Assembly (NCBI GenBank): GCA_007922195.1
Contig: ML682038.1
Coordinates: forward strand, 4,658,141 to 4,722,140
Length of the DNA: 64,000 nucleotides
Direction: 5' to 3'
From: Podocnemis expansa
Taxonomy: Eukaryota; Chordata; Testudines; Podocnemididae
The translations under genes were made by a program, and so were the position numbers. Position 1 is the stretch's first letter. Every line of letters begins with the position of its first letter. The notes under the pieces were generated by a model that was given only the letters and a program-made list of their open reading frames with translations, had not been told where the DNA came from and did no database searches. This document shows, piece by piece, positions 9,997 through 20,539 of the stretch.

Positions 9997-12949
9997 CTAA
10001 ACCATCCCAGTCATGGTTTTGTCCAGCCGGGCCTTAAACACCTCCAAAGATGGTGACTCCACCACCTCCCTTGGCAGCTCATTCCAATGTTTCACCACTC
10101 GCCTAGTAAAAAAGTTTTTTCTAATATCCAGCCTCGACCTCCCTAACCGCAACTTGAGACCATTGCTCCTCGTTCTGTCCTCCTTTACTACGGAGAATAG
10201 TCGAGCTCCATCTTCCTTGGAGCACCGCTTCAAGTAGTTGAAGGTTGCTATCAAATCCCCCCTCAATCTTCTCTTCTGCAGACTAAATAAGCCTAATGCT
10301 TTCAGTCTTTCCTCATAGGGCTTGTGCTCCAGCCCTTTAATCATTTTGGTTGCCCTCCTCTGAACTCTCTCCAGTAGGTCCCTGTCCTTTTTGTAGTGGG
10401 GAGCCCAAAACTGAACACAGTATTCCAGATGTGGCCTCACCAGTGCAGAATAGAGGGGAATGATCACATCCCTTGATCTGCTGGTAATACTTCTGTTGAT
10501 GCAGCCCAGTATGCCATTGGCCTTTTTGGCAGTAAGAGCACACTGCTGACTCATATCTAGCTTCCCATCCACCATGACCCCCAGGTACTTTTCTATGCTG
10601 CTGCTACTCAGCTGAATGTTTCCCAGCCTGTAGCAGTGCATGGGGTTTTTCCGTCCCACATGCAGGACTTTACACTTGTCCTTATTGAACTTCATAAGAT
10701 TTTTATTGGACCACTGTTCCAATCTATCTAGGTCTCCCTGAATCCTGTCCTTGCCCTCCGACGTGTCTACTGTTCCCCCTAGCTTGGTGTCATCTGCAAA
10801 CTTACTGAGAGTACAGTCTATTCCATCATCAAGATCATTGATGAAAATGTTGAACAGAACCAGCCCCAGGACCGACGCCTGGGGCACACCACTAGTGACT
10901 GGTTGCCAGCTAGACATGGAACCATTGATGCTGAAACCGTTGATCTAGCCAGTTTTCTATCCACCTTATAGTCCACCTATCCAACCCATACTTCCTTAAT
11001 TTGCCAATGAGAATGCTGTGGGAAGCTGTATCAAAAGCCTTGCTAAAGTCAAGGTATATCACATCAACGGTTCTTCCTGCATCTAGAAAACCAGTCATCT
11101 GATCATAGAAAGAAATGAGATTGGTCAGGCATGATTTACCCTTGGTAAATCCATGCTGACTATTCCTGATCACTTTATTTTCCTCTAAGTGTTTGAGGAT
11201 GGATTCTTTGAGAATCTGCTCCATAATTTTTCCAGGGATTGAGGTGAGGCTGACTGGTCTGTAGTTCCCTGGATCCTCCTTTTTCCCTTTCTTGAAAATA
11301 GGCACTACATTTGCTTTTTTCCAATCCTCTGGCACGTCCCTCGTTCTCCATGAGTTTTGAAAGATAACAGCCAGAGGTGCTGCTATCTCATCGGCCAATT
11401 CCCTCAGCACCCTTGGATGCAGTTCGTCCGGCCCCATGGACTTGTGCACATCCAGCTTCTTTAAGCAGGCCCTAACCTGACCTTCTGTCACCAAGGGCCT
11501 CTCTTCTTCTCTCCAATCTGTCATACCCATGGAGCTGACCCTACCTGTGAAAACTGAAGCAAAAAAAGCATTGAGCACTTCAGCTTTTTCTTCATCCTCC
11601 ATCACGAGGATGCCTGCCCCATTCAGCAAGGGACCTACACCATCCCTGATCCTCTTCTTGTTATTAACATACTTGTAGAACCCCTTCTTGTTATCCTTTA
11701 CATCCCTTGCTAGCCGCAGCTCCATTTGTCCTTTGGCCTTTCTGATTTTATCCCTGCAGTCCCTAGCAATATCTTTATATGCCTCCTTGGTCATCTGACC
11801 AAGCTTCCACTTCCTGTAAGCTTCCTTTTTATGTTTAAGCTCAGAGCAGAGTTCTCGGCTAAGCCATTCTGGCTGCCTCACATATTTATTCTTTCTTCTA
11901 ACTGGAATGGCAACTTCCTGTGCCCTTAGCAGGGTTTCTTTAAAATATAACCAACTTTCTTGGACTCCTTTTCCCTTCAGCTTAGCTTCCCAAGGGATCC
12001 TGCCCATCAGTTCCCTGAGGGAGCCAAAATCTGCTCTTTTGAAGTCCAGGGTTTTTGTTTTGCTTCTTTCCTTCCTTCCTTTAATCAGCATCCCGAACTC
12101 AACCATGTCATGGTCACTACTTCCTAGCTTGCCATTTACCTCTACGTCCCTGATCAATTCTTCCCTGTTTGTGAGCAGCAGGTCAAGAGGTGCAAGGCCC
12201 CTAGTTGGTTCCTCAAGGATTTGTACTAGAAAGTTGTCCCCAACACTCTCTAAAAATCTCCTGGATTGCCCATGCACTGCTGTATTGGCCTCCCAGCAGA
12301 TGTCAGGGTAATTGAAGTCCCCCATGAGCACCAGGGCCTGTGATCTAGAAGCTTCCGCTAGTTGTCCATAGAACACCTCATCCACCTCCTGCTTCTGGTC
12401 TGGTGGTCTATAGCAGACACCCACCACAACATTCCCCTTGTTGCTTTCCCCTCTCAATGTAACCCACAGACTTTCTACTGGCACGCTTCCACTTCCATAA
12501 TCGAGCTCTGAGCAGTCATAGAGCTCTTTTACATCTAGTGCTACTCCTCCCCCTCTTCTTCCCTGCCTGTCTTTCCTGAACAGTTTATATCCATCCATGG
12601 CAGAGCTCCAGTCATGCAGACTATCCCACCACATCTCCGTTATTCCTATGATATCATAGTTCCTTGTCTGCGCTAGTACTTCCAATTCTTCCTGTTTATT
12701 TCCCAGGCTCCTCGCATTAGTGTATAGGCACCTAAGGTACCCGCTCAATTGCCCTACTTTGTCAGTTTGGTTTTCAATTCTATTACATGAACCTCCTTGC
12801 ATTTTTTCTTGGAGTCGTCCTCCCTCACTCTCCTCATGTGTTGGGGCTTCAGTGGAACATTTAAGACAATTATTTGATTCCCCCCCCATGTTCCAACTAC
12901 CTTCTCCTTTATTTCTCATACTAGAGTCCCAGCACCTCCCAAGTTCCAT
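9997..12949 (-). pseudogene. CR1 ORF2: endonuclease-reverse transcriptase, one frameshift
   Basis: ORF2 encodes the nicking endonuclease and reverse transcriptase that carry out target-primed reverse transcription. The upstream frame (12949 to about 10930, ATG at 12947-12949 chosen as the first in-frame ATG) begins with an APE-type endonuclease: [36 protein letters not shown] and the SSDHDMVEF histidine block. The RT palm follows, with [27 protein letters not shown] and [14 protein letters not shown]. Near 10925-10945 the frame shifts. The other frame continues with [18 protein letters not shown], the catalytic FADDTKL and the conserved C-terminal block to a TAG at 9997-9999. VPQASVLGL and DTASHS differ from the usual VPQGSVLGP and DTVSHS. 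No other interruption was found, but the frameshift makes this copy inactive. Confidence 0.93.
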
Positions 12950-13014
12950 CCCTTCCCCCAGATCTCCCACATTGCCACTTACCTGTGGGCTTTGGTCCCC
13001 CTCCCCCCTCGAAC

Positions 13015-13197
13015 CTAGTTTAAAGCCCTCCTCACTAGGTCAGCCAGTCTGTGCCCAAATACGCTCTTCCCCTTCCTGGACAGGTGAAGGCCATCTCTGC
13101 CTATCAATTCTCTGTCCTGAAACGGGACTCCATGGTCAAGGAAGCCAAATCCCTCCTGACCACACCATCTTCGCAGCCAGGCATTCACCTCTAGGAT
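13015..13197 (-). pseudogene. CR1 ORF1 C-terminal remnant (esterase-like end)
   Basis: Just upstream of ORF2 on the minus strand an open frame reads EVNAWLRRWCGQEG, FLDHGVPFQ, DGLHLSRKGKSVFGH and [10 protein letters not shown], then a TAG at 13015-13017. This is the typical end of CR1 ORF1, whose C-terminal half is a lipase/esterase-like domain. The D-x-x-H in DGLHLS is the expected catalytic pair. Only about 60 codons remain because the element is truncated near 13200. The gap to the ORF2 ATG is about 65 bases. Confidence 0.85.
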
Positions 13198-13325
13198 GCA
13201 TCAGGAAGAGTGCATATGAATGAAAGGTTAATTGTGAAACCTTAGGAAGGCATCTAAGCTAAGATAATGAAGTAAGCTACTACTCTGAGACAAGCAGGTA
13301 TTATCCCTGTTTTTGAATGTTTTTG

Positions 13326-13441
13326 TCTAGTTCAGCAAAACAAAGGAGGAGTCTTGTGGTACTTTAAAGGCTAGCAAACTAACAAAAATAAATTTGCTAG
13401 TCTTTAAAGTGCCACAAGACCCCTCCTTTGTTGTTCAGCTA
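13326..13441. mobile_element. Short palindromic PLE-end element
   Basis: The left arm TCTAGTTCAGCAAAACAAAGG...GAGTC..GTGGTACTTTAAAG.CTAG is followed after a short AT centre by the inverted copy CTAGTCTTTAAAGTGCCAC..GAC.CCTCCTTTG. It lacks the ribozyme-like hairpin present in longer copies. I could not establish a flanking duplication. The hAT element at 13445 lies against its right edge. Confidence 0.7.
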
Positions 13442-13539
13442 GGCCAGGCGTGGCCAAACTGCAGCTTACAAGTCGCATGCGGCTCTTCAAAGAAAAAGTG
13501 CGGCTCGTGGAAGAGCATAGCAGGGAAGGGAGGCATGGG

Positions 13540-13850
13540 GGGACAAAGTGGAGAAGTGCGCGATGGTCTGGAACTGCAGAGAAGCAGTGGCATGGTAAGA
13601 GATGGCAGGGAAGCAGCAGTATGGTCAGAGCTGGAAGGGAAGCGCGGCATGGTCAGAGCCAGCAGGGAAGGGTAATATGGTCAGGGACTGCCGGGAAGCC
13701 GCAGTATAGTCAGGGACAGGGACGGGGGTGGGGACAGAAGTGCAGCATGGTCGGGGAGAGCAGAGAAGAAGCAGCATGGTAAGAGACAGCAGGGAAGCAG
13801 CAACGGGGGTGAATGGGGAAGTGTGGCATGGTCGGGGAAGCTGCGGCATG
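13540..13850. repeat. Purine-rich minisatellite within the hAT element
   Basis: Roughly 28-30-bp units share GCAGCATGGTCAGRG and AGCAGGGAAG motifs, about ten diverged copies. The 93- and 110-codon open frames across this stretch reflect the repeat. Confidence 0.75.
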
Positions 13851-13922
13851 TTTAGATTTTCTTGTAGGCCCTAATGCAGTTTACTAGTTGTTAAAATAAA
13901 ATAGGTTTTACAAGTCCTAAAC

Positions 13923-14147
13923 ATGACGTGGAATACTGAGAAACAAAAATGCAAAGGAGAAAAGTTTAAAACTGAATGTAGATTACTTTTAGTTTTTGGC
14001 ACAACTTACTGCTGTGAAGCATTGTATTCCACTGTGAAATTTGTTGAATCGAAACATTGTGCAATACTTAGAGATCAGCACCCAAGAGAGCTTTTACATA
14101 CTGCATTGACAAGTTACTGCCCAGATTTTAAAAATACTTGTCACTAG
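13923..14147 (+). pseudogene. hAT transposase C-terminal (dimerisation) domain remnant
   Basis: The 74-codon frame starts at an ATG and contains LLLVFGTTYCCEALYST, KFVESKHCAILRDQH and LHTALTSYCPDF. This matches the layout of the hAT family C-terminal dimerisation domain (FGSTYxCE-x-FS, then KxK-R-RLTDxH, then LLxIATT/S). In intact transposases this domain follows the RNase H-like catalytic region and mediates multimerisation. The arginines expected after SKH are replaced, and nothing upstream in the element encodes the catalytic part, so it is a relic that documents which transposase class mobilised the family. Confidence 0.75.
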
Positions 14148-14420
14148 CCTGCAGTGTTCTACATCCAGCAACAGCTATGTTTTTACTGTATAGGCTTAGT
14201 TTTCATGGTAACCTTAAGTAATTATTAGAATCTGACATTAGTGGGATCAATATTTGCCCTGTTTTTAAGATAAAATTAAAGCATGTGATGAATTTTAAGC
14301 TTAATAATTTTGGAGTAGATAAAACTATGTGGTTATATGCCTCAGTGCGGCTCTCGAAGGTTTAACAATCAATTTGTGCGGCTCTTGAGTTTCATAAGTT
14401 TGGCCACCCCTGAGCTAGGC

Positions 14421-15257
14421 AGTGAAATTGAGACTTGACTGGAGAAGACTCTTCTTTTGTTTTGCTAAGAAGGGTGATGTCAGTCTCACACTACCTAAAG
14501 GCATGGCATGCTGAGCTTATACAATCCAGGCAAGTAGCTTCCCAGGCAGCTGAGAGGACTAGGCTGCATGGAGCATAAACGTTTTTGTCTGCCCAGAACA
14601 GAGAACAGGCGGCCGGGAAAGAGGAAGGTCCATCACAGCCAATCAGGGAAGGCCTAGCCTCCCTGTGTCTTCCATAAGCTCCACCCATGCCAAGAGACAA
14701 TATTTCTTTAAAAGGCGTAATGCCTTCATAGGTTCTGAAAAGAGCATGGGGTTATAGGACTTGTATAAGGTATGCTCGCCCTGTGCACTCTGCTGCCAGA
14801 CAACAGAGCTGGATGTGCTGCAGCTGTATCCCCTTGGGACTGCTCCCCCCTACCCTATGCCTAAGAGTGTAGCTAGCAGCACTGTGTATATCCCATATGT
14901 GGGTGTGAGATGGGAGGGAAAGAAGGAACAGCTCTGTGTCTTCTCCTGCAGCACAGATCCAGCCATAATTTGGCCCATTCTATAATTTTGTAAGCTGCTT
15001 TGGGATCTTCTGGGGGTGAAGAGATTGCTCTGTGGGGCTAAACTGTGATTACTCAGGGGCAGGTCTATTATGTTCTTGTTACAAACAAAAAGGTTTTAGA
15101 AAAGCCCACATACTGAGCCTCCTCATAGACTTTTGCAAATGGTACATTAATTTTCATTTCATCACACATCAGCTATGGCAAAATATGGGCAGTTTTTCCT
15201 GTCTGGGCATAGGAGAGTTTTAGTTAAATTGTCTATTATTGCTTCATATTTGCATTA
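14421..15257. other. No gene recognised; weak promoter-like motifs
   Basis: A CCAAT-box-like GCCAATCAG (near 14638) lies about 65 bases before a TATA-like TTTAAAAGG (near 14706). This could be an LTR or promoter relic, but no transcript-like structure or repeat border is visible, so no feature is called. Confidence 0.35.
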
Positions 15258-15340
15258 TGATAGTACCTAGAGCTCCAGGGTGGACATTGTAGAAACACAA
15301 TGAAAAGACAGACAGTGTCCCTAAAAGCTCACAGACAATG
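15258..15340 (+). repeat. L2/MIR-type fragment
   Basis: Motifs 'agtacctagagctccag', 'ttgtagaaacacaatgaaaagacagacagtg' and 'agctcacagacaat' match the decayed retroposon type seen also at 3846, 34498, 36975 and 30360. Confidence 0.45.
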
Positions 15341-16328
15341 TCATCTATTTTTAATATTCAAAGTCTTTACATATGAGTTACCAATCATTTTTCAGTCAAT
15401 CAGATCACAGGATTCATCAGCATGTGAGGATTCAAGTAATGACCCATCATGATGAGATCTTCCTACCCATTAAACTGACAAGAGAGGGGGATGAAAGGAC
15501 CAGGGTAAAGGTCATTTACTCTATGGTAAATTGTGAGATATGTAACTATACAATGGTTACGGTTTTTGTTTTCAGCATCCCACACCTGTAAGGAGATTGC
15601 CTGCCTGCGGAGGCAGCTGTGTCATTCTGTGAATCAGTGCCGACATAGAATTTTTCATATCATGATTTTATGTGGAGATTTACTTTTTTGTTTTGTTGCT
15701 TTTCTTAGTCAAAAGTAAGGCTCCCCTCCCTCCCCCCAGGCTCAGATAAAACTCTGGCTGCATTGAAGTAAATGGGAATTTAACCTCTGACTTCATCGTG
15801 GTAAAGATTTTGCTTGAAAAGCAGTCGCTTTTAGAAAGCAGAACAAAACTCCTTGGAATGTCTTGAGCTACCATTGGGTGAATGTGGTGGTTTTGCAAGT
15901 GATAGACATTACCTTAGAACTGGCATTAGTGCAGAAAGACTTGGTGATTGCTTCCCTCATGGAGCTCTGTCAGTGGCTTTCAATCCTGACCTCTTACATC
16001 AGCCTAATTCTGTTATATCAACCTGACTGTTTTATCAACTTTCCATGAGCAGAGTTTGGTAATCATGCTGACTTTCCTGGTGCTTGAATGATGTGGACAA
16101 TTTCCACTGAGCAATAGTGTGAGAAACCAAAAATAATTTAAATTTTTAATTCAAATACTTTCTGAAGCCAGAGGTGACAGATTAGCATACGATTCCAATG
16201 TACCATACAGGCCTCTCTAAACTAGAGACAGCTGAGCTGCAAAATTTGCACCAAGACCTTAAATTTCCCCAGCTGGTTGATATTTGAATCACAGGCTTTG
16301 GACTCATCATTGAAACAGGACAGAGTCT
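15341..16328. other. No gene recognised
   Basis: No exon, RNA gene or named repeat seen in this stretch. Confidence 0.45.
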
Positions 16329-16340
16329 AATGGCTCAGTG

Positions 16341-16485
16341 TCAAAGATGTAGCTGTGTTAGTCTAGTTCAGAAAGATAAGCAAGGAGTCCTGTGGCACTT
16401 TTAAAGACTAACAGATTTATTTATTTATTTTATTTATAAATAAATTTGTTAGTCACAAAGTGCCCCAGGACCCCTTGCTTATTTT
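16341..16485 (-). mobile_element. Short palindromic PLE-end element with 12-bp duplication
   Basis: The left arm reads GTAGCTGTGTTAGTCTAG...AAGCAAGGAGTCCTGTGGCAC...AAAGACTAACAGATTTATTT. The right arm is its inverted copy and stops at CCCCTTGCTTATTTT, lacking the ~34-base terminal segment. AATGGCTCAGTG (16329-16340) and AATGGTTTAGTG (16486-16497) form a 12-bp duplication with two mismatches. The hairpin region is deleted and the centre is TTTATTTATAAATAAA. Confidence 0.78.
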
Positions 16486-16497
16486 AATGGTTTAGTG

Positions 16498-19400
16498 GTC
16501 GTTTTTGTTTGATGCTAAACGTCATGTCAGGAATGACCCATATCTTTCTCCCTTGCTGGATAGAAGCTAACAGATAATGGTAGAGTAATATGGGCATGAG
16601 GAAACAAAGAGATCAGTTTCTCACAATGCAGTGTGGCTATTGACTATGAAAAAAGATGCTCACAAGATTCTGGAGATAGGATGCTGAAGCCATGACCTTC
16701 TAATGAAATACATAAAGTTGAGAAGGAGTAGAGTCATGAGCATCCTGGGTGCAACGCATGTAAAACAAAAAGGAAAGGTCATTTTAAAAATGAAGCATCC
16801 TTGAAGTTTTTCACTGTTTTGAGGTGGCTTTCCTTATCGTTCCACCTTAGGGAAATTGTTTTTCAGTATGCAGATCTCTTTTATGACTTTGCTTTTAAGC
16901 CAGGCAGCTCCTTTCTAAAGAGCAGAGAATTAAACGTATCTAATTGTTAATAGCAGGCAGCCCCATAAAAAGAATAGGAAAATTAATTGTGAGAGGACAT
17001 GAAGTAATTTAGTGAAGCATAATAGCATTAAGGTGAATGAGCACAAAAGTACTATAGGACAAGCAGTGATACAACTGCCTACTCTAACAGAAACCATTCA
17101 AATTGAATTTAGACTCTGTAAGCAAAAGTTTTTTTTTTATGATTGTATTGAAACTGCAATACAGCTGCAAAGTTCCAGAGGAAAATACTGCATTGCAGCT
17201 CTCCTTCTGTTTCATAGCAAATCTCAGTTGGCATGTAACATACAGAGGAGGAGCTAAAACACAAGCAGGCTGTTTTCAGCTTCTTTATGCAGATCTACCA
17301 TCTCTCATCCACAGTAAAAAGACATCTTTGACTTCATTTACGGGAGAGGGAGGGAAGGACGTCAGATGGCTTACACACTGATTTCCCCTGGCACTATTAT
17401 TCCAATAGCTCCCAAAGGGTAATATTTTGCCTTCCTACAGATGCAACAGATTTTGACATCCATGTTGCTTAATTTGAACAATTCCTTATCACTGGAATTT
17501 AGTATGAGATTCCTTGGCTGTGGAAAGGAAAGGAAAATTCTGTGATGTCTTTGCCAATAGACAGCACTTCCCTGCTGGACTGAGTAACTGTTGTGATTCA
17601 TGGCCTACTAGCTGAGGTAAGAAAGAGAAGGAGACTTTTCCAATAACCTTGAAACTAGAGTTGGGCAGCAGCCTCTCACGTGTTTGAATGAGAGAGAGAG
17701 AGGGCTTAGTAACAATGCATTTGGCGGATGACATCTAGTAACCTCCCTGCCTATAAAAGAATTTGCTCATTGTCTCTGGTTGTTCAGGATCCTTTTATGA
17801 AAACAGAAGATGTAAAATGCTGCGTATAATATGGAGCCAGAATTTTGGTAGGGGAAATAAAAGCACTGGTGTAGTTCAATAGAGCAGACTTTGCGTAGAC
17901 ATTATGGGAAGGCCCTAAGGCCCTTTCAAGTATCCAGGAAGAAGAGGATTTAGGTTCTGTGGCCTTATCAGCAGGGCCAGACAGAATGGGGAAGGGGACT
18001 GCCCTAGTGCCCTTTACACTGTGCAGGACTCGAGGGCAGCGTGAGGATTTCCAAGGCCCAGTTCTTTCCAGCAACAGTAGCAAACAGATGGAGAGGCCTT
18101 TCCTTTCCAGCAGAGGTAGGTGAAAAATAAGGCCAGGGAGAAATCAGTTTTAATAAAGATACTGTTTGAAATAGCAAAGAGTTCACAAAGTTTACACAAA
18201 GATTTTCTGTCACCCCACAGAGCCTGAGATGGGTGGGAAGATTCTGCACTAGCCAGCAGGCTCAGCTTCTAAGGAAGCACACTGAGACAGGTTTGACTGA
18301 TTCCAATAGAACAAAATGGGAATTTCTCTCCCTTACTAGCGCTATGAAGTTAAAAATCACCAGTAGTGCTATGTCATGATACAACATAACCAAGTTCATG
18401 AGCTTGGCAATGCTTTTCTGAAAGCCCCAGCCTCTGGAGTCAGGTAATGACATCAGCATCTCAGCTTTTATTTGAAAACAGAAGGTAAATTTCTAGTTGT
18501 CTTAGTTATGGAAGAGAGCTTTTCAATGTGAAGGCAGAACCAGAAGTCAAATAAACAGAATCCAAAATGTATTCTTTTGAAAAGCTGATGATTTTAAAGC
18601 CAATCTCATGATTTTTAGGGGCTGACATATGATTTTTTTTAACATGTGAGATTGGTGGTAGTGCACCAACTAGCTGAAAATGAACTAATTACCAAATACG
18701 TACTTTTGTCCTGCCTTATCAATAAAACATTGCCAATGCTCATGCAAAAATCCTGTTGTATTGTGTCCCCGCTGTGAGCCATAGTGTCAGGGTTAGCAGT
18801 CTGGCCAACAGTTCCTACCTGCAGTATCAAAATCTGTCATTTTAAATTTCATTCAGAAATAAATTCCTCATGTTTCCTCTGAGCAAGAGGCATGAATGGC
18901 AAATTGTTACTTTTTACAGTGCAAAATCCTTTCTAAGTTTTTCACTGAAAAATCCTTTCTAAATACAACCCAACTATCTTGGAGGGGGCAGAGGGGGGAA
19001 TTATGTTACACATTTAAATATAATAGGAATCCACATATATATATTTTAAAAAACAGTTCTCTTGGAAATTTATGTTTGCATCAGGAAACAGCTTATAAAT
19101 GCTTGGAAAAAGAGAATGCTCAGAGAGTTTTTTTGTTCTTTTTTATCGAGCAGGCCAGGCTTCTTCCAGGCCCATGCGAGTTCAACTTTTGTATTTGAAG
19201 CCTAATACAGAATCCATTAAAAGACTGGTGAGTCTGCACTGAATTCTCATCATTCCTAGGAGGATGCTCAGAGCTCATTTAACAAGGTTGAAGTTGCATG
19301 GGCCCAGGCTATATCTTCTATTTTGGGGGGAAAATCAGTAGAAAGGTTGAAATCACTTTTTTTCCCCTTTCTCTTAATTTTTTTTGTTAGGGATGCATAA

Positions 19401-20062
19401 TTTTTGCTACAGTATTAAAATGTTTACAGAATAGTTGGGAAATAGGAAATATTATACCAAAATGTTTTAGAATCTTGCCTTGTAGATCTTGCATACATCA
19501 ATTAATGAATCTCCTGTCTTATTTTTCCATGTATCTGTTGTTGTTGCAGTGTATCTGAAACTGAAGGAATAGCTTAGAGAAAGACTAGAGATGTACAATA
19601 TAGTGTATTTGCAAAACATTCTATTCAGTTGACATAAGCAAGGTTTCTCATATTTGGCTCTATATGGTGTTCATTGCATAGACGACAAATAAATACTCAG
19701 GTATTTCCAACCCGTGATGAAGGTCTTTTTTTCTAGGGGAAAATTTTGAGTCTGCCAGCTGAACTATGAGTGCTGCCAAAGGGCTGTAGGTATCATAAAG
19801 CTACGTATTCAGACTCCTTGCTAGTGTCTGGACATTGTGAGATTGGACAGTGGGTTGGTAAGAGAGAAACTTATTGTTCCCCATTCAGTAGCATCTGATC
19901 TCTGCCATGTCATTAGGCTGAAGAAATGGCTTTATATTTTCAACTTCCAGACTTCATTTTGAAATGTTCATAGGTCACTTATTGCTTCAGACTGAAGAGT
20001 GTTCATACAAAAATAAGATTCCTGAATTTTCAGGGATAAGAACAAAACCATTTATTGTCTCT
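16498..20062. other. No gene recognised over 3.5 kb
   Basis: AT-rich DNA with short open frames only. There is a T9 run near 17130 and a short GA run near 17692. No exon structure, RNA gene or identifiable repeat is seen. Confidence 0.45.
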
Positions 20063-20073
20063 TTAATTTTAAG

Positions 20074-20224
20074 TTCCAAAGGGGTAGCCATGTTAGTCTA
20101 GTTCAGTAAAACAAACAGGGAGTCCTGTGGCACTTTAAAGACTAACAGATTTATTTATTTATTAACAGTGCAGTGAATAAAGTTGTTAGTCTTTAAGTGC
20201 CACAGGACTCTTTGTTTGTTTTAC
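20074..20224 (-). mobile_element. Short palindromic PLE-end element with 11-bp duplication
   Basis: The left arm starts TTCCAAAGGGGTAGCC and its first 34 bases have no partner on the right arm. The remaining AAAACAAACAGGGAGTCC...CTAACAGATTTATTT is repeated in inverted form to ...CTTTGTTTGTTTTAC. The 11-bp TTAATTTTAAG is duplicated exactly at 20063-20073 and 20225-20235. No hairpin remains at the centre. Confidence 0.82.
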
Positions 20225-20260
20225 TTAATTTTAAGATGGATTTTTAACATCCCAAGCATA

Positions 20261-20290
20261 ATAAATAAATAAACAAATCAATCAATCAAT
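20261..20290. repeat. AAAT/AATC tetranucleotide microsatellite
   Basis: ATAAATAAATAAAC followed by AATCAATCAATC units. Confidence 0.8.
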
Positions 20291-20539
20291 CCCCCTCAAA
20301 ACATTTTTACTGTTTTATGATAAGATGGACTCATTCTTTGTCTAAGGAATATCTTTTAAATATATTTCAGAACATTGGCAAAATCCAGTTCTGACATTTA
20401 GTTTCATAACATTTGAAGTGTACTGTCATGTGCTCCTTGTACACAGTAGGTTACAGGGCTGCTACTAGCAGATCAGTCTCCTGTATTAGAGGACTGGCCG
20501 CGGAGCTTTCATGATAGAGAGGGTACCAGAGATGTGTTA

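Larger units (their letters stand above)
9910..13203 (-). mobile_element. CR1 LINE retrotransposon, long 5'-truncated copy
   Basis: The 3' end (at 9910 on this strand) carries the CR1 tail of short ATCATAGA-type repeats, then the conserved GGTTGGAAGGGACCTC and GTCATCTAGTCCAACCCCCTGCC blocks. Upstream are a complete ORF2 with one frameshift (12949 to 9997) and the last ~60 codons of ORF1 (to 13015). Similarity stops near 13200, where the copy is 5'-truncated. It is the longest and least decayed LINE in the window and so probably one of the younger ones. Confidence 0.95.
13445..14412. mobile_element. hAT element, 968 bp, perfect 8-bp duplication
   Basis: The ends are inverted: CAGGCGTGGCCAAACT on the left and, read inward from the right, CAGGGGTGGCCAAACT. 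The 8-bp AGCTAGGC is duplicated exactly at 13437-13444 and 14413-14420. Both subterminal regions contain repeated TGCGGCTC motifs, a frequent hAT arrangement. The left third is a purine-rich minisatellite. The right half retains the end of the transposase gene (13923-14147). It is non-autonomous because the transposase N-terminus and catalytic core are missing. The 185-bp MITE at 22689-22873 shares both ends. Confidence 0.92.

Noticed and set aside
10013..13223. Plus-strand frames of up to 167 codons over the CR1
   Set aside because: They are antisense shadows of CR1 ORF1/ORF2.
14630..14720. CCAAT and TATA-like pair suggesting a promoter
   Set aside because: Single short motifs with no associated exon or repeat border. 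The expected chance frequency is high.
16341..16485. tRNA-derived SINE
   Set aside because: TAGC.GTGTTAGTCTAG looks somewhat like an A-box, but there is no B-box or tRNA-like fold, and the sequence is identical in type to the PLE 3' end.
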